This document shows, piece by piece, positions 1 through 6,232 of a stretch of DNA of 35,477 nucleotides; position 1 is the first letter of the stretch, and the number at the start of each line of letters is the position of its first letter. Under the pieces are notes generated by a model. The model did not search any database and was not told where the DNA came from. It was given only the letters and a program-made list of their open reading frames with translations. Origin of the DNA: Lachnospiraceae bacterium (GTDB taxonomy: Bacteria > Bacillota > Clostridia > Lachnospirales > Lachnospiraceae); the NCBI GenBank assembly GCA_017938285.1, contig JAGBBW010000059.1, positions 1 through 35,477 of the forward strand, read 5' to 3'. The position numbers and the translations under genes were made by a program.

Positions 1-16
1 CTACCAATTAAATTCT

Positions 17-107
17 TTTTGTTGTATAATGGGTTTGACGTACAGAACACCTCTTTCGTTGGAATTTGTCTGCAAACTTATTATACAACAAAAGGTGGTC
101 TGTACGT
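17..107. repeat. Two interleaved inverted repeats (A-B-A'-B')
   Basis: Arm A (17-30, TTTTGTTGTATAAT) is a perfect reverse complement of A' (80-93). Arm B (38-51, ACGTACAGAACACC) matches B' (94-107) as a reverse complement at 13 of 14 positions. The order A-B-A'-B' means the two hairpins cannot form together except as a pseudoknot. The loops are too long for an ordinary terminator. The A arms contain TTGTATAAT, which recurs in the BlaI-like dyads at 1291-1306 and 5834-5862. The function is unknown; it could be an operator pair, a folded RNA, or the end of an element cut by the window edge. Confidence 0.7.
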
Positions 108-125
108 TATTTTTTATTTAAAAAG

Positions 126-153
126 TTGTAAACTGGTGTAAAAATTTTATAAT
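126..153 (+). promoter_or_regulatory. Possible vegetative promoter upstream of the sigma factor gene
   Basis: TTGTAA at 126-131 and TATAAT at 148-153 are separated by 16 bases, a plausible sigma-A promoter. It lies just upstream of the second, unusual promoter at 167-194, so the sigma gene could have basal plus autoregulated transcription. Confidence 0.45.
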
Positions 154-166
154 GTTATAAAAGTAG

Positions 167-194
167 GTTACAATTCTTGAAATTTTCCCTTTTT
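167..194 (+). promoter_or_regulatory. Group 5 sigma-like promoter of the sigma-holin pair
   Basis: GTTACA at 167-172, then 16 bases, then CTTTTT at 189-194. The same layout occurs at 3317-3344 and 4207-4234, before the two wall hydrolase genes. From memory, TcdR/BotR/TetR/UviA sigma factors recognise TTTACA-like -35 and CTTTTT/CTCTTT-like -10 elements. Placement in front of the sigma gene itself suggests positive autoregulation. Confidence 0.65.
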
Positions 195-212
195 ACCTCG
201 TAAGGAGGGAAA

Positions 213-758
213 ATGATGGGAGAACTTGTAACTTTAATTTATGAAATAAAAAAAGACAAAAATAACTTTAATTTTTTGTTAGAACGTATGGAACCGGCGG
301 TCAACAAATATGTGCGGTTGTTATATAAAGACGAAAAAGAAGATATTCGTTCTGAATTGATGCTTGCTTTATGGGAAGCGATTGGAAATATAGAATATTG
401 TGAAAGTGACGGACAAGTCCTTAATTTTCTGAACACAGCACTTCGAAACAGATTTTATGAAATGTATAAAAAAAGCAGAAAAAAGTTTGATCATGAGTCG
501 GCTGTTAATGAAGAAACAGGAATATTTCAAACGATATTGTATGAAGGAAAGGAACTAGAAGATACAATATTTAGAGAAGACGCGATGAAAATTGTGGGGC
601 AATATAAAGGAGTCCAACAAAACATAGTGCAGTGTATTTTATTGAAAGAAATGACCGATAGGGAGATTGCTCAAAAGCTGAATCTTTCACGGCAATATAT
701 TAATCGAATACGCAGAAAACTAAAAGAGCATCTACAAAGAGAAGATTATTTTGTATAA
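213..758 (+). CDS. TcdR/UviA-like alternative sigma factor
   Basis: This is a predicted cytoplasmic RNA polymerase sigma factor of 180-181 residues, the size of the clostridial TcdR/BotR/UviA group. Residues about 30-95 look like sigma region 2 (acidic helix, then a region ending NRFYEMYKKSRKK). The C-terminus carries a region 4 helix-turn-helix (MTDREIAQKLNLSRQYINRI). Region 3 is absent. Two ATG codons lie in tandem; the second, at 216, sits better behind AAGGAGGG (202-209). The holin gene follows after 34 bases, a pairing known from tcdR/tcdE and uviA/uviB. The matching promoters at 167, 3317 and 4207 suggest that it drives itself, the holin and two wall hydrolases. It could instead be a generic phage-type sigma factor; the sigma assignment is firm, the subgroup is inferred. 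Confidence 0.78.
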   Translation: MMGELVTLIYEIKKDKNNFNFLLERMEPAVNKYVRLLYKDEKEDIRSELMLALWEAIGNIEYCESDGQVLNFLNTALRNRFYEMYKKSRKKFDHESAVNEETGIFQTILYEGKELEDTIFREDAMKIVGQYKGVQQNIVQCILLKEMTDREIAQKLNLSRQYINRIRRKLKEHLQREDYFV

Positions 759-792
759 ATGAAACTAGCAAGCAAAAGAAAAAGGTGGCTGT

Positions 793-1263
793 ATGGAAAA
801 TAAAGGAGTATACATAAAGGGGATTATAACAGGCGTGGTAACTTTTATTAGTGGAAAACTGGAAGGAATGGGACCAGCATTACTTTGGTTTATGCTGCTG
901 ATGGTAGTGGATTATATTTCTGGGATGTTGGCATCTAAGAAAGAGGCATTAGAACATCCAAATGAAAAAGAGTATGGCTGGAGCAGCAAAAAGGGATTGA
1001 TAGGAATTTATAAGAAAGTAGGATATATTGTAACCGTATTGGTTGCAGTTAGTACGGATTATCTGCTGTCTGATTTGATAAGTGAGATAGGAATTGATTA
1101 TAAAGGAAGCACAATCTTTGGTTTGTTAGTATTGGTATGGTTTATTCTAAATGAAATGTTGTCAATATTGGAGAATGCAGGGAGAATGGGAGTAAAGCTT
1201 CCACAAAGTTTAGTAAAGGTAATTTGTAGGTTAAAAAACAACGTTGATAGGAAAGAAGATTAG
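793..1263 (+). CDS. Phage/toxin-secretion holin (TcdE/UviB-like)
   Basis: This is a 156-residue predicted inner membrane protein. Hydrophobic segments lie at about residues 6-22, 28-46 (LLWFMLLMVVDYISGMLASK), 74-92 and 104-122. The VDYISG motif and the following Lys/Arg-rich stretch (KEYGWSSKKGLIGIYKK) are typical of the Phage_holin_4 / toxin secretion holin family, which includes C. difficile TcdE. Holins form membrane lesions that let proteins without signal peptides reach the wall or medium. AAAGGTGG precedes the ATG. The gene probably shares a transcript with the sigma factor gene just upstream. No phage structural genes surround it, which argues against a simple prophage lysis cassette, although a remnant cannot be excluded. 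Confidence 0.82.
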   Translation: MENKGVYIKGIITGVVTFISGKLEGMGPALLWFMLLMVVDYISGMLASKKEALEHPNEKEYGWSSKKGLIGIYKKVGYIVTVLVAVSTDYLLSDLISEIGIDYKGSTIFGLLVLVWFILNEMLSILENAGRMGVKLPQSLVKVICRLKNNVDRKED

Positions 1264-1270
1264 AATGTAT

Positions 1271-1306
1271 TTGCAAAAAAATTTGAAAAATGTATAATAA
1301 TATACA
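1271..1306 (+). promoter_or_regulatory. blaI-blaR1 promoter with overlapping dyad operator
   Basis: TTGCAA at 1271-1276 and TATAAT at 1293-1298 are 16 bases apart. A dyad, TGTATA-ATAA-TATACA (1291-1306), covers the -10 region. BlaI/MecI repressors bind TACA/TGTA-type dyads over their own promoters, so this is a likely autoregulatory operator. Confidence 0.6.
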
Positions 1307-1333
1307 AAGTAGGAAGAAAGGAATAGAGAGTTT

Positions 1334-1708
1334 ATGAAAAAATTATCAGAAGCCGAATTGGAAATTATGCATATTTTATGGAGCCATAAAAATTCTCTTA
1401 CTTCCAATCAGATTTTAAATGAATTAAGTGAAACAAGAAATTGGAAGCTTGCCAGTGTAATGACGGTTTTGGCAAGGATGGCGGAAAAGGGAGCTGTTAA
1501 TTGTGACAGAAGTACCAGGACGAATTTTTATTCTGCTTTGGTGTCTGAGCAAGAATATAAGTTAGCAGAAAGCGAGACTTTTTTAGAGCGGCTCTATGAT
1601 AAATCTGCCAAAAATCTGATTGCCTGCCTGTATCAGGGAAAGAGGATGTCAAAGGAAAATATTCAGGAGCTGAGAGAATATCTGGATTCCCTGGAGGAAA
1701 AGCAATAA
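1334..1708 (+). CDS. BlaI/MecI/CopY-family repressor
   Basis: This 124-residue protein has the usual BlaI length and shape: an N-terminal winged helix (LSEAELEIMHILW, then a recognition helix around WKLASVMTVLARMAEKGAV) and a C-terminal dimerisation helix region. BlaI-type repressors bind dyads over promoters and are inactivated by proteolysis triggered by the partner membrane protease. That partner follows directly, its ATG touching this gene's TAA. The dyad at 1291-1306 is the probable operator. The regulon may extend to the lipoprotein promoter at 5834-5876, which carries a related dyad. There is no beta-lactamase or penicillin-binding protein gene beside it, so the signal is probably not classical beta-lactam induction. 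Confidence 0.88.
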   Translation: MKKLSEAELEIMHILWSHKNSLTSNQILNELSETRNWKLASVMTVLARMAEKGAVNCDRSTRTNFYSALVSEQEYKLAESETFLERLYDKSAKNLIACLYQGKRMSKENIQELREYLDSLEEKQ

Positions 1709-3316
1709 ATGGGAATATTACTAAATATTATGGAAGCTTCCATAGCAGGAGGCATGGCCGTTATTGTCTTTGCTGTTTTATCTTTTGTTTTTGGAAGAAA
1801 AAGTAAGAAGAAATATAAAATGCTGATATGGTGCTTGATTATGCTACGATTTTTGATTCCATTACAATCCAGGGAGCAATCAGTTTTGGTTCAACTGGAA
1901 GTACCGGTATATCGTTTAAATGAAGTTTCAAACAGTACCACAGAATTGCCAGTGGATAGCGCAGAACAAGTGATGAATGAATTATCGAATGTGGCTGTGG
2001 ATAAATCGAAAAGTCATAGGCTTACTTCAGGGAATATCATGGTGCTTGCATGGGGCATGGGTACTTTCCTGTTTTTTTCTTATTATGTATTTACACAAAG
2101 AAGAGTATTTGAAAAATTGCGGAAAAAAAGCAGCCTTTGTATAGATGAACAAATGTTACATCAGGCAAAGGGACTCTCGAAAAAGATAGGGTTAAAGGAA
2201 TGCCCACAGATATATATTATGGCCGACAAAAAAATCAGTCCTTTTTCTGCTGGTTTATTCAAGAACAAAATTTATCTTCCGGATACAGAGTACTCAAAAA
2301 AAGACTTAGAATATATTTTGCAGCATGAACTAATACATTGTAAAAATCATGATATTTTGATAAAAGGTCTAGTGATTTTCGTTAATGGAATACATTGGTT
2401 TAATCCATTTGTATGGCTGATGAGAGTACTAATTAATCAAGATATAGAATTAATCTGCGATGAAAAAGTACTTAGTACTGCAACAAAAGAAGAGCGCAGA
2501 GAATATAGCGAAATTATTATGTCTTGTATCAGTGCGGGAGCAACAAAAGCTGCATTGACAACAGGGTATGTGCAGGGAACAAGGTTTATTAAATACCGAT
2601 TTGATAACATTTTTATGGTAGAAAAAAGAAGAACCAGCATTGTTAGTGTAATTGGCACATTATTGGTGATGTTGTTTGTAAGTAATGGACTTCGAATGAC
2701 AGAGGTGTTGGCAGAAACAAAGCAGTGCGATATTCCGATTTGTTATGGGATTGAGATTAGAACGGATGTCGACAGTAACGGAACAGAGGAAAGAGTGTAT
2801 GTAAAAGATTGTATAGGGTTGGATGAAACATATACGCAGCTGGTTGTACAGTTTTCGAATGGAACAAAAGATTTTACTAATTATTCCGGATACTGGAATT
2901 CGTATATGGTATCGGGAGACTTAAATGCAGATGGAGTGACAGAAATAGTCTTGTTTCGCAGTTCTGTTGGAAGTGCATATGGGTTAGGTGAAGTAAATGT
3001 TTTACAGATTGAAAATCAGAAGTGGTATGAGATTCCGAATGTGTTTATAAAAAATCCAGATTTGCAGGAGGAACAGCCAGAGGATTTTATTGCACGTCAA
3101 TTTGGTGTTTCCTGTGTGGCAGCAACTATAGTTGAAACAGATGGAAGAAAGCTACTTCGTTTAATAATGGATGAGGATATTACCGAGGATGTTGTAAAGT
3201 GTATAGATTGTTCCTGGACAGAGGAAGGATGGTACATAGAGAATATACAAATGATAATGGATTATTATGCAGAATACAAAGATATGGAGTTACTGGAAAA
3301 TAATTTGCTAAAATAG
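1709..3316 (+). CDS. BlaR1/MecR1-like M56 membrane protease with atypical sensor domain
   Basis: This is a 535-residue integral membrane zinc protease. Hydrophobic segments lie near residues 7-28, 36-52, 110-128, 220-240 and 312-328. The M56 motif HELIH is at 206-210, and a candidate third zinc ligand lies in DIELICDEKVL (about 245-255). In the BlaR1 family, ligand binding outside activates the cytoplasmic protease and removes the repressor. Residues about 331-535, outside the membrane, do not show the penicillin-binding SxxK/transpeptidase motifs of BlaR1. They hold Asp/Asn-rich repeats (DVDSNGTEE, DLNADGVTEIVLF) resembling VCBS/FG-GAP Ca-binding repeats. The ligand is therefore unknown. The gene is translationally adjacent to blaI and ends just before the sigma-type promoter at 3317. 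Confidence 0.85.
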   Translation: MGILLNIMEASIAGGMAVIVFAVLSFVFGRKSKKKYKMLIWCLIMLRFLIPLQSREQSVLVQLEVPVYRLNEVSNSTTELPVDSAEQVMNELSNVAVDKSKSHRLTSGNIMVLAWGMGTFLFFSYYVFTQRRVFEKLRKKSSLCIDEQMLHQAKGLSKKIGLKECPQIYIMADKKISPFSAGLFKNKIYLPDTEYSKKDLEYILQHELIHCKNHDILIKGLVIFVNGIHWFNPFVWLMRVLINQDIELICDEKVLSTATKEERREYSEIIMSCISAGATKAALTTGYVQGTRFIKYRFDNIFMVEKRRTSIVSVIGTLLVMLFVSNGLRMTEVLAETKQCDIPICYGIEIRTDVDSNGTEERVYVKDCIGLDETYTQLVVQFSNGTKDFTNYSGYWNSYMVSGDLNADGVTEIVLFRSSVGSAYGLGEVNVLQIENQKWYEIPNVFIKNPDLQEEQPEDFIARQFGVSCVAATIVETDGRKLLRLIMDEDITEDVVKCIDCSWTEEGWYIENIQMIMDYYAEYKDMELLENNLLK

Positions 3317-3344
3317 GTTACAAATAATTCAAATACTTCTTTTT
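3317..3344 (+). promoter_or_regulatory. Group 5 sigma-like promoter of the SleB-like hydrolase
   Basis: GTTACA at 3317-3322, 16 bases, then CTTTTT at 3339-3344. It shares TAGGTTACAA with the promoter upstream of the sigma gene and a longer block of similarity with the region before the peptidase gene at 4278. It is a likely target of the sigma factor encoded at 213. Confidence 0.62.
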
Positions 3345-3373
3345 TGTTAGTGTAATCATTGTATAACAAAAAA
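3340..3373 (+). promoter_or_regulatory. Leader hairpin next to the ribosome binding site
   Basis: Arms TTTTTTGTTA and TAACAAAAAA form an inverted repeat that runs into the AAAGGAGG ribosome binding site of the hydrolase. It could slow translation or stabilise the transcript. The stem is A/T rich and may be weak. Confidence 0.4.
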
Positions 3374-3384
3374 GGAGGCAGTAT

Positions 3385-3861
3385 ATGGCATACGGAGAAT
3401 CATTAAGTACAGCAAATGAATTAATTGGAAGAGATGGGATTGATTTGTTGACCCGGTTGATTTATGCAGAAGCACTCAATCAGTCGGAATCTGTTAAAAA
3501 AGGAGTTGCTTTTGTTGTAAAAAACAGAAAAGAAAAAAATTCTTCTGTATTTGGAGGAAATACATGGGAAGGAGTTATTTTGGAGAAAAATCAGTTTACG
3601 AAGATAACAAGTTCCTATGCATTGCAGCCGGATACGTCATCTGAGGAATGGAAAACAAGTCTGGATATTGCCAGAAATATTGCAGACAAAACGAATCCGG
3701 TTGGTAACTGCTTGTGGTATGCAAAGAGTACCTATTATGCAAGAAAAGTAAGCACAGAAAACGGTAAAGAATATTATTGTCAGGGGACTGGTGTCTATAA
3801 TGAAGTTATTGAAAAGACAGTTCTTGGAGATTACACGTTTTATCGTTTACTGGGATATTAG
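3385..3861 (+). CDS. SleB-like cell wall hydrolase without signal peptide
   Basis: This 158-residue protein matches the Hydrolase_2/SleB fold: LLTRLIYAEALNQSESVKKG with the conserved Glu of the lytic transglycosylase-like active site, then VAFVVKNRK, WEGVILEKNQFTKI and the late GDYTFYRL. Enzymes of this family cut peptidoglycan glycan strands, classically in spore cortex germination. There is no signal peptide or membrane anchor at the N-terminus (MAYGESLSTANELIG), unlike secreted SleB proteins. Export through the holin encoded at 793 or release on lysis would explain this. The start has a near-perfect AAAGGAGG. Transcription probably starts at the 3317-3344 promoter and ends at the terminator at 3866-3900. 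The family call is by motif reading, so substrate specificity is uncertain. Confidence 0.75.
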   Translation: MAYGESLSTANELIGRDGIDLLTRLIYAEALNQSESVKKGVAFVVKNRKEKNSSVFGGNTWEGVILEKNQFTKITSSYALQPDTSSEEWKTSLDIARNIADKTNPVGNCLWYAKSTYYARKVSTENGKEYYCQGTGVYNEVIEKTVLGDYTFYRLLGY

Positions 3862-3865
3862 AAGT

Positions 3866-3900
3866 AAAAAAAGTGGCATCAGTTCGGTGCCACTTTTTTT
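3866..3900 (+). terminator. Rho-independent terminator after the SleB-like gene
   Basis: AAAAAAAGTGGCA pairs with TGCCACTTTTTTT (13 pairs) around a nine-base loop, ending in seven T. It is symmetric enough to work on both strands. Confidence 0.85.
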
Positions 3901-4206
3901 ACGAAAAATTAACATGACAATAATATTATCGGAATGTATAATGAAATACAATAAGATAATAGGCAAGAGAAAGGATAATTGAAAAGCGACGGTAAAGAGA
4001 AGGAAAAACATTAAAAATTTTAATACGCTATGTTTGAATGAGTAATAGAGTAACAGATGAGTGACGCTAAAAATGTAAAGAGAGAAGGGGATAGAAAACG
4101 AATATAAATTATGGTTTGTATTGTATGCATTGATTAAATGATATTTAGTTGTGTTGACAGGTTGAATAAAGTGTAAATAAATAGTTATACAATATATGAA
4201 ATGAAG
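3901..4206. other. Non-coding AT-rich gap
   Basis: There is no convincing gene between the terminator and the next promoter. The only notable element is TTGACA at 4154-4159, with TAAATA 18 bases later (4178-4183), a weak vegetative promoter candidate for the peptidase gene. The composition is strongly AT rich and contains short decayed-looking frames without ribosome binding sites. Confidence 0.5.
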
Positions 4207-4234
4207 TTTACAAAACTACAGAAATACTCTTTCT
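4207..4234 (+). promoter_or_regulatory. Group 5 sigma-like promoter of the NlpC/P60-like peptidase
   Basis: TTTACA at 4207-4212, 16 bases, then CTTTCT at 4229-4234. An overlapping CTCTTT at 4227-4232 is an alternative -10. It is the third copy of the layout found at 167 and 3317 and the closest to the TTTACA / CTCTTT consensus recalled for TcdR/BotR. Confidence 0.62.
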
Positions 4235-4240
4235 ATTAGA

Positions 4241-4254
4241 TGTAACCGGTTACA
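4241..4254. promoter_or_regulatory. Perfect 14-bp palindrome in the leader
   Basis: TGTAACCGGTTACA is its own reverse complement. It lies between the -10 element and the ribosome binding site of the peptidase gene. Its shape resembles LacI-family operators (TGTAAnCGnTTACA), but no LacI-type regulator is present in the window. It may instead act as a leader hairpin. Confidence 0.5.
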
Positions 4255-4277
4255 AAAAAGAAAGGAGTATAATACTT

Positions 4278-4928
4278 ATGTCATTTTTAACAAATTTAAA
4301 TCGGAAGTGTATGGAATATACGCAATTTACCTATGATGGTATGTCGATTAAAATTCCTTACTGCATGGGAGGAAAAGCCACACCGGCAGAGATTAGAGCG
4401 GCAATTTCTGCATGGGTCGGTACAAAATCCAAAACACAAGAAGAAATTCAGGAGTATGTGTCTGCTAACGAAGAGATATTTGGACTTGACTGTTCTGGTT
4501 TCGTTTATTATGTGTTAAATGAAGCAACAGGCGGTGCAGTAAGGGAGTATTTTGAGGATGCCCTTGGAGGAACGTTAATTTATAGGAACGGAGTTTTAGC
4601 GTCGGAGTTATCAAGTATATATCACGGAACTAAAATTACGATGGCGAAAGATATTAAGCCGGGCTGTACCATACAGACTAATGAGGGTGGTCATGTTCTG
4701 GTTGTCCATTCTGTAAACAAAAATGCTGCCGGAGCAGTTACCAGTATTGTATATGCACATTCCGGTAAAACGGGTCCACATCATGGTTATATCACTATCG
4801 GAGATGAAACCAAGGACTTAAATCATGCAAGTCAGACATGGCGGGATACAGTATATACTAATCCAGCCTATTTACAGACGGTTTATACCCATACAATACT
4901 GTTAAAGCCAGTACAGGATTTTGTATAA
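4278..4928 (+). CDS. NlpC/P60-like peptidoglycan peptidase without signal peptide
   Basis: This 216-residue protein has the papain-like NlpC/P60/CHAP arrangement. The catalytic Cys72 lies in LDCSGFVYYVLNEA and the candidate His139 in EGGHVLVVHSV, with a further conserved-looking AHSG at 160-163. Such enzymes cut stem peptides or cross-links of peptidoglycan. The N-terminus is polar and has no signal peptide or anchor, so it needs lysis or holin-assisted release. AAAGGAG precedes the ATG. The gene is monocistronic, with its own sigma-type promoter at 4207 and the terminator at 4943. With the SleB-like enzyme it would attack both glycan and peptide parts of the wall. An amidase-like activity is an alternative. 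Confidence 0.7.
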   Translation: MSFLTNLNRKCMEYTQFTYDGMSIKIPYCMGGKATPAEIRAAISAWVGTKSKTQEEIQEYVSANEEIFGLDCSGFVYYVLNEATGGAVREYFEDALGGTLIYRNGVLASELSSIYHGTKITMAKDIKPGCTIQTNEGGHVLVVHSVNKNAAGAVTSIVYAHSGKTGPHHGYITIGDETKDLNHASQTWRDTVYTNPAYLQTVYTHTILLKPVQDFV

Positions 4929-4942
4929 GATAAGAAATAGTA

Positions 4943-4990
4943 AAAAAGCACAGCCAGAGTATGGTCAGATATACTCCGGTTGTGCTTTTT
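4943..4990. terminator. Bidirectional terminator between convergent genes
   Basis: AAAAAGCACAGCC...AGAGTAT pairs with ATACTCC...GGTTGTGCTTTTT, with one mismatch and one wobble. It has A-runs and T-runs on both sides and separates the peptidase gene from the oppositely oriented lipoprotein gene. Confidence 0.85.
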
Positions 4991-4992
4991 TA

Positions 4993-5778
4993 TTATCCTG
5001 CTGTTGGATAGTAAAAGGTAATGGCAGCAATCTTGTCGTCCTTAATAAGTAACCCAAGATGAACTGGCAGAGTATCCGTTGGGCGTTGGATATCAGCTAC
5101 CATGATATAGTCAAACTGATTTGTCCAACGGTATGTTTGGTCGCTATACTCATAATCCGGATCAAAATCAATGGGACTACGGGGATAAGCAGTATCGTTC
5201 CATCCATAGAATCCCCGGACTTTTTCTCCGATAAAATTATTGTTAAAATTTACAATGGCCATATTAGGATATAAGTCAAGAATATCTTTCACAGTCATTC
5301 CGACAGAAAGACCATTTGTTAAAATATGGCTCTCGTCTATTATGGAATAGCCATAAAAATCTATACATCCCGTGAATATGTGTGTACCTTCATCCAATGC
5401 ATAATAATATTCCACACCATTTTTGCGTACTGTATACCAGGTTCCATAAGTTGCGCCGGGCTGTGTACCAAAAATTTCATGATAAATCTCGTTTTTATTG
5501 ATTTCGTCAAAGTCATAAAAAACAATTTCTGGTATTACTTCAACCTCTTCTGGAAGAAATACCTGTATTGGTGCCGGAGTAGCAGTTGGTACAGGAGAAG
5601 GAGGATTGGTTGGAGTCATGGTTGGTAATGGGGATGGGGTGTGGGTTGGAGCAGTTGTTGCTACAGGCGTAGTAGTAATCGCAGGCTGTTCTGAAACAAT
5701 ACTTTGGGATGTTTTTTGTCTGCATCCAGAGAAAAGACACAGGGTGAAAAATAAGAGAGAGACAAAAACTTTTTTCAT
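4993..5778 (-). CDS. Secreted lipoprotein of unknown function
   Basis: This 261-residue protein has a lipoprotein signal: KK at the start, a hydrophobic core and a lipobox LFSGC with Cys19 as the lipidated residue. Residues about 25-75 form a Pro/Thr/Ser-rich spacer (repeats like THTPSPLPTMTPTNPPSP), which would lift the domain away from the membrane. The globular part (about 75-261) is rich in Tyr, Phe and Asp and is not recognised. The promoter is TTGACT-N17-TACAAT on the minus strand, its -10 covered by a perfect dyad (5834-5862) related to the blaI operator. It may therefore belong to the BlaI regulon and act in sensing or protecting the wall. That role is inferred only from the regulatory site. 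Confidence 0.8.
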   Translation of the reverse strand: MKKVFVSLLFFTLCLFSGCRQKTSQSIVSEQPAITTTPVATTAPTHTPSPLPTMTPTNPPSPVPTATPAPIQVFLPEEVEVIPEIVFYDFDEINKNEIYHEIFGTQPGATYGTWYTVRKNGVEYYYALDEGTHIFTGCIDFYGYSIIDESHILTNGLSVGMTVKDILDLYPNMAIVNFNNNFIGEKVRGFYGWNDTAYPRSPIDFDPDYEYSDQTYRWTNQFDYIMVADIQRPTDTLPVHLGLLIKDDKIAAITFYYPTAG

Positions 5779-5833
5779 TGGGCATTCCTCCTAAATGATA
5801 ATATATGACAAGATAACTAAAAGTATCTTATCA

Positions 5834-5862
5834 TGCGTATTATACAAATTGTATAATACGCA
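5834..5862. promoter_or_regulatory. 29-bp operator-like palindrome over the lipoprotein promoter
   Basis: Left arm TGCGTATTATACAA (5834-5847), central A at 5848 and right arm TTGTATAATACGCA (5849-5862) are perfectly complementary. The core TACA-AAT-TGTA has the form of BlaI/MecI/CopY sites. The half-site TGTATAATA is also present in the dyad over the blaI promoter. Confidence 0.65.
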
Positions 5863-5876
5863 TTTTATAAAGTCAA
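5848..5876 (-). promoter_or_regulatory. Promoter of the lipoprotein gene
   Basis: On the minus strand, TTGACT (5876-5871) and TACAAT (5853-5848) are separated by exactly 17 bases. The -10 lies inside the palindrome, so a bound repressor would block transcription. Confidence 0.7.
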
Positions 5877-5929
5877 GAGGAGTAATTATATTTATTAGGA
5901 GTTATAGGGAAATCCAATCAGGGATATAA

Positions 5930-6232
5930 CTACAAAAACCATTCCACCAGAAACACCACTCCGCAGCACACCACCGCCGTCTTAAACAAATCCGCCCCAA
6001 ACCATGCCGCCAGAATACCGGCAAACAGTGCCAGTGCACCGGAAACCGGGCTTTGTGTAGCATGCAAAATTGCCGGAAAGGTCATAACTGCCAGTGTGAC
6101 ATAAGGCACATAGTACAGGAAGGACTGCAAAAATCTGCTTTTAATCTGTTTTTGGAATAAAGTCAGCGGCAGGGCACGGATAAGAAAGGATACGCCTGCC
6201 ATAATGAGTATATAAACATAGCTTTTATTCAT
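5930..6232 (-). CDS. azlD: AzlD-family branched-chain amino acid exporter subunit
   Basis: This 100-residue protein has four hydrophobic stretches and the AzlD hallmarks RALPLTLF near the N-terminus and FLYYVPYVTLAVMTFPAIL in the middle. AzlD is the small partner of AzlC (BrnF/BrnE in Corynebacterium) in a membrane exporter for branched-chain and related amino acids. A GGAGGAGG site lies inside the end of azlC, and the ATG overlaps the azlC stop by eight bases, so the two are translationally coupled. Confidence 0.88.
   Translation of the reverse strand: MNKSYVYILIMAGVSFLIRALPLTLFQKQIKSRFLQSFLYYVPYVTLAVMTFPAILHATQSPVSGALALFAGILAAWFGADLFKTAVVCCGVVFLVEWFL

Noticed and set aside
17-93. A/A' inverted repeat as a Rho-independent terminator
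   Set aside because: The loop is 49 bases and no T-run follows the right arm.
5326-5794. Plus-strand and alternate-frame open frames opposite the lipoprotein gene
   Set aside because: The Pro/Thr-rich spacer of the lipoprotein gives open frames on other strands. The lipobox, ribosome binding site and promoter support only the minus-strand gene.
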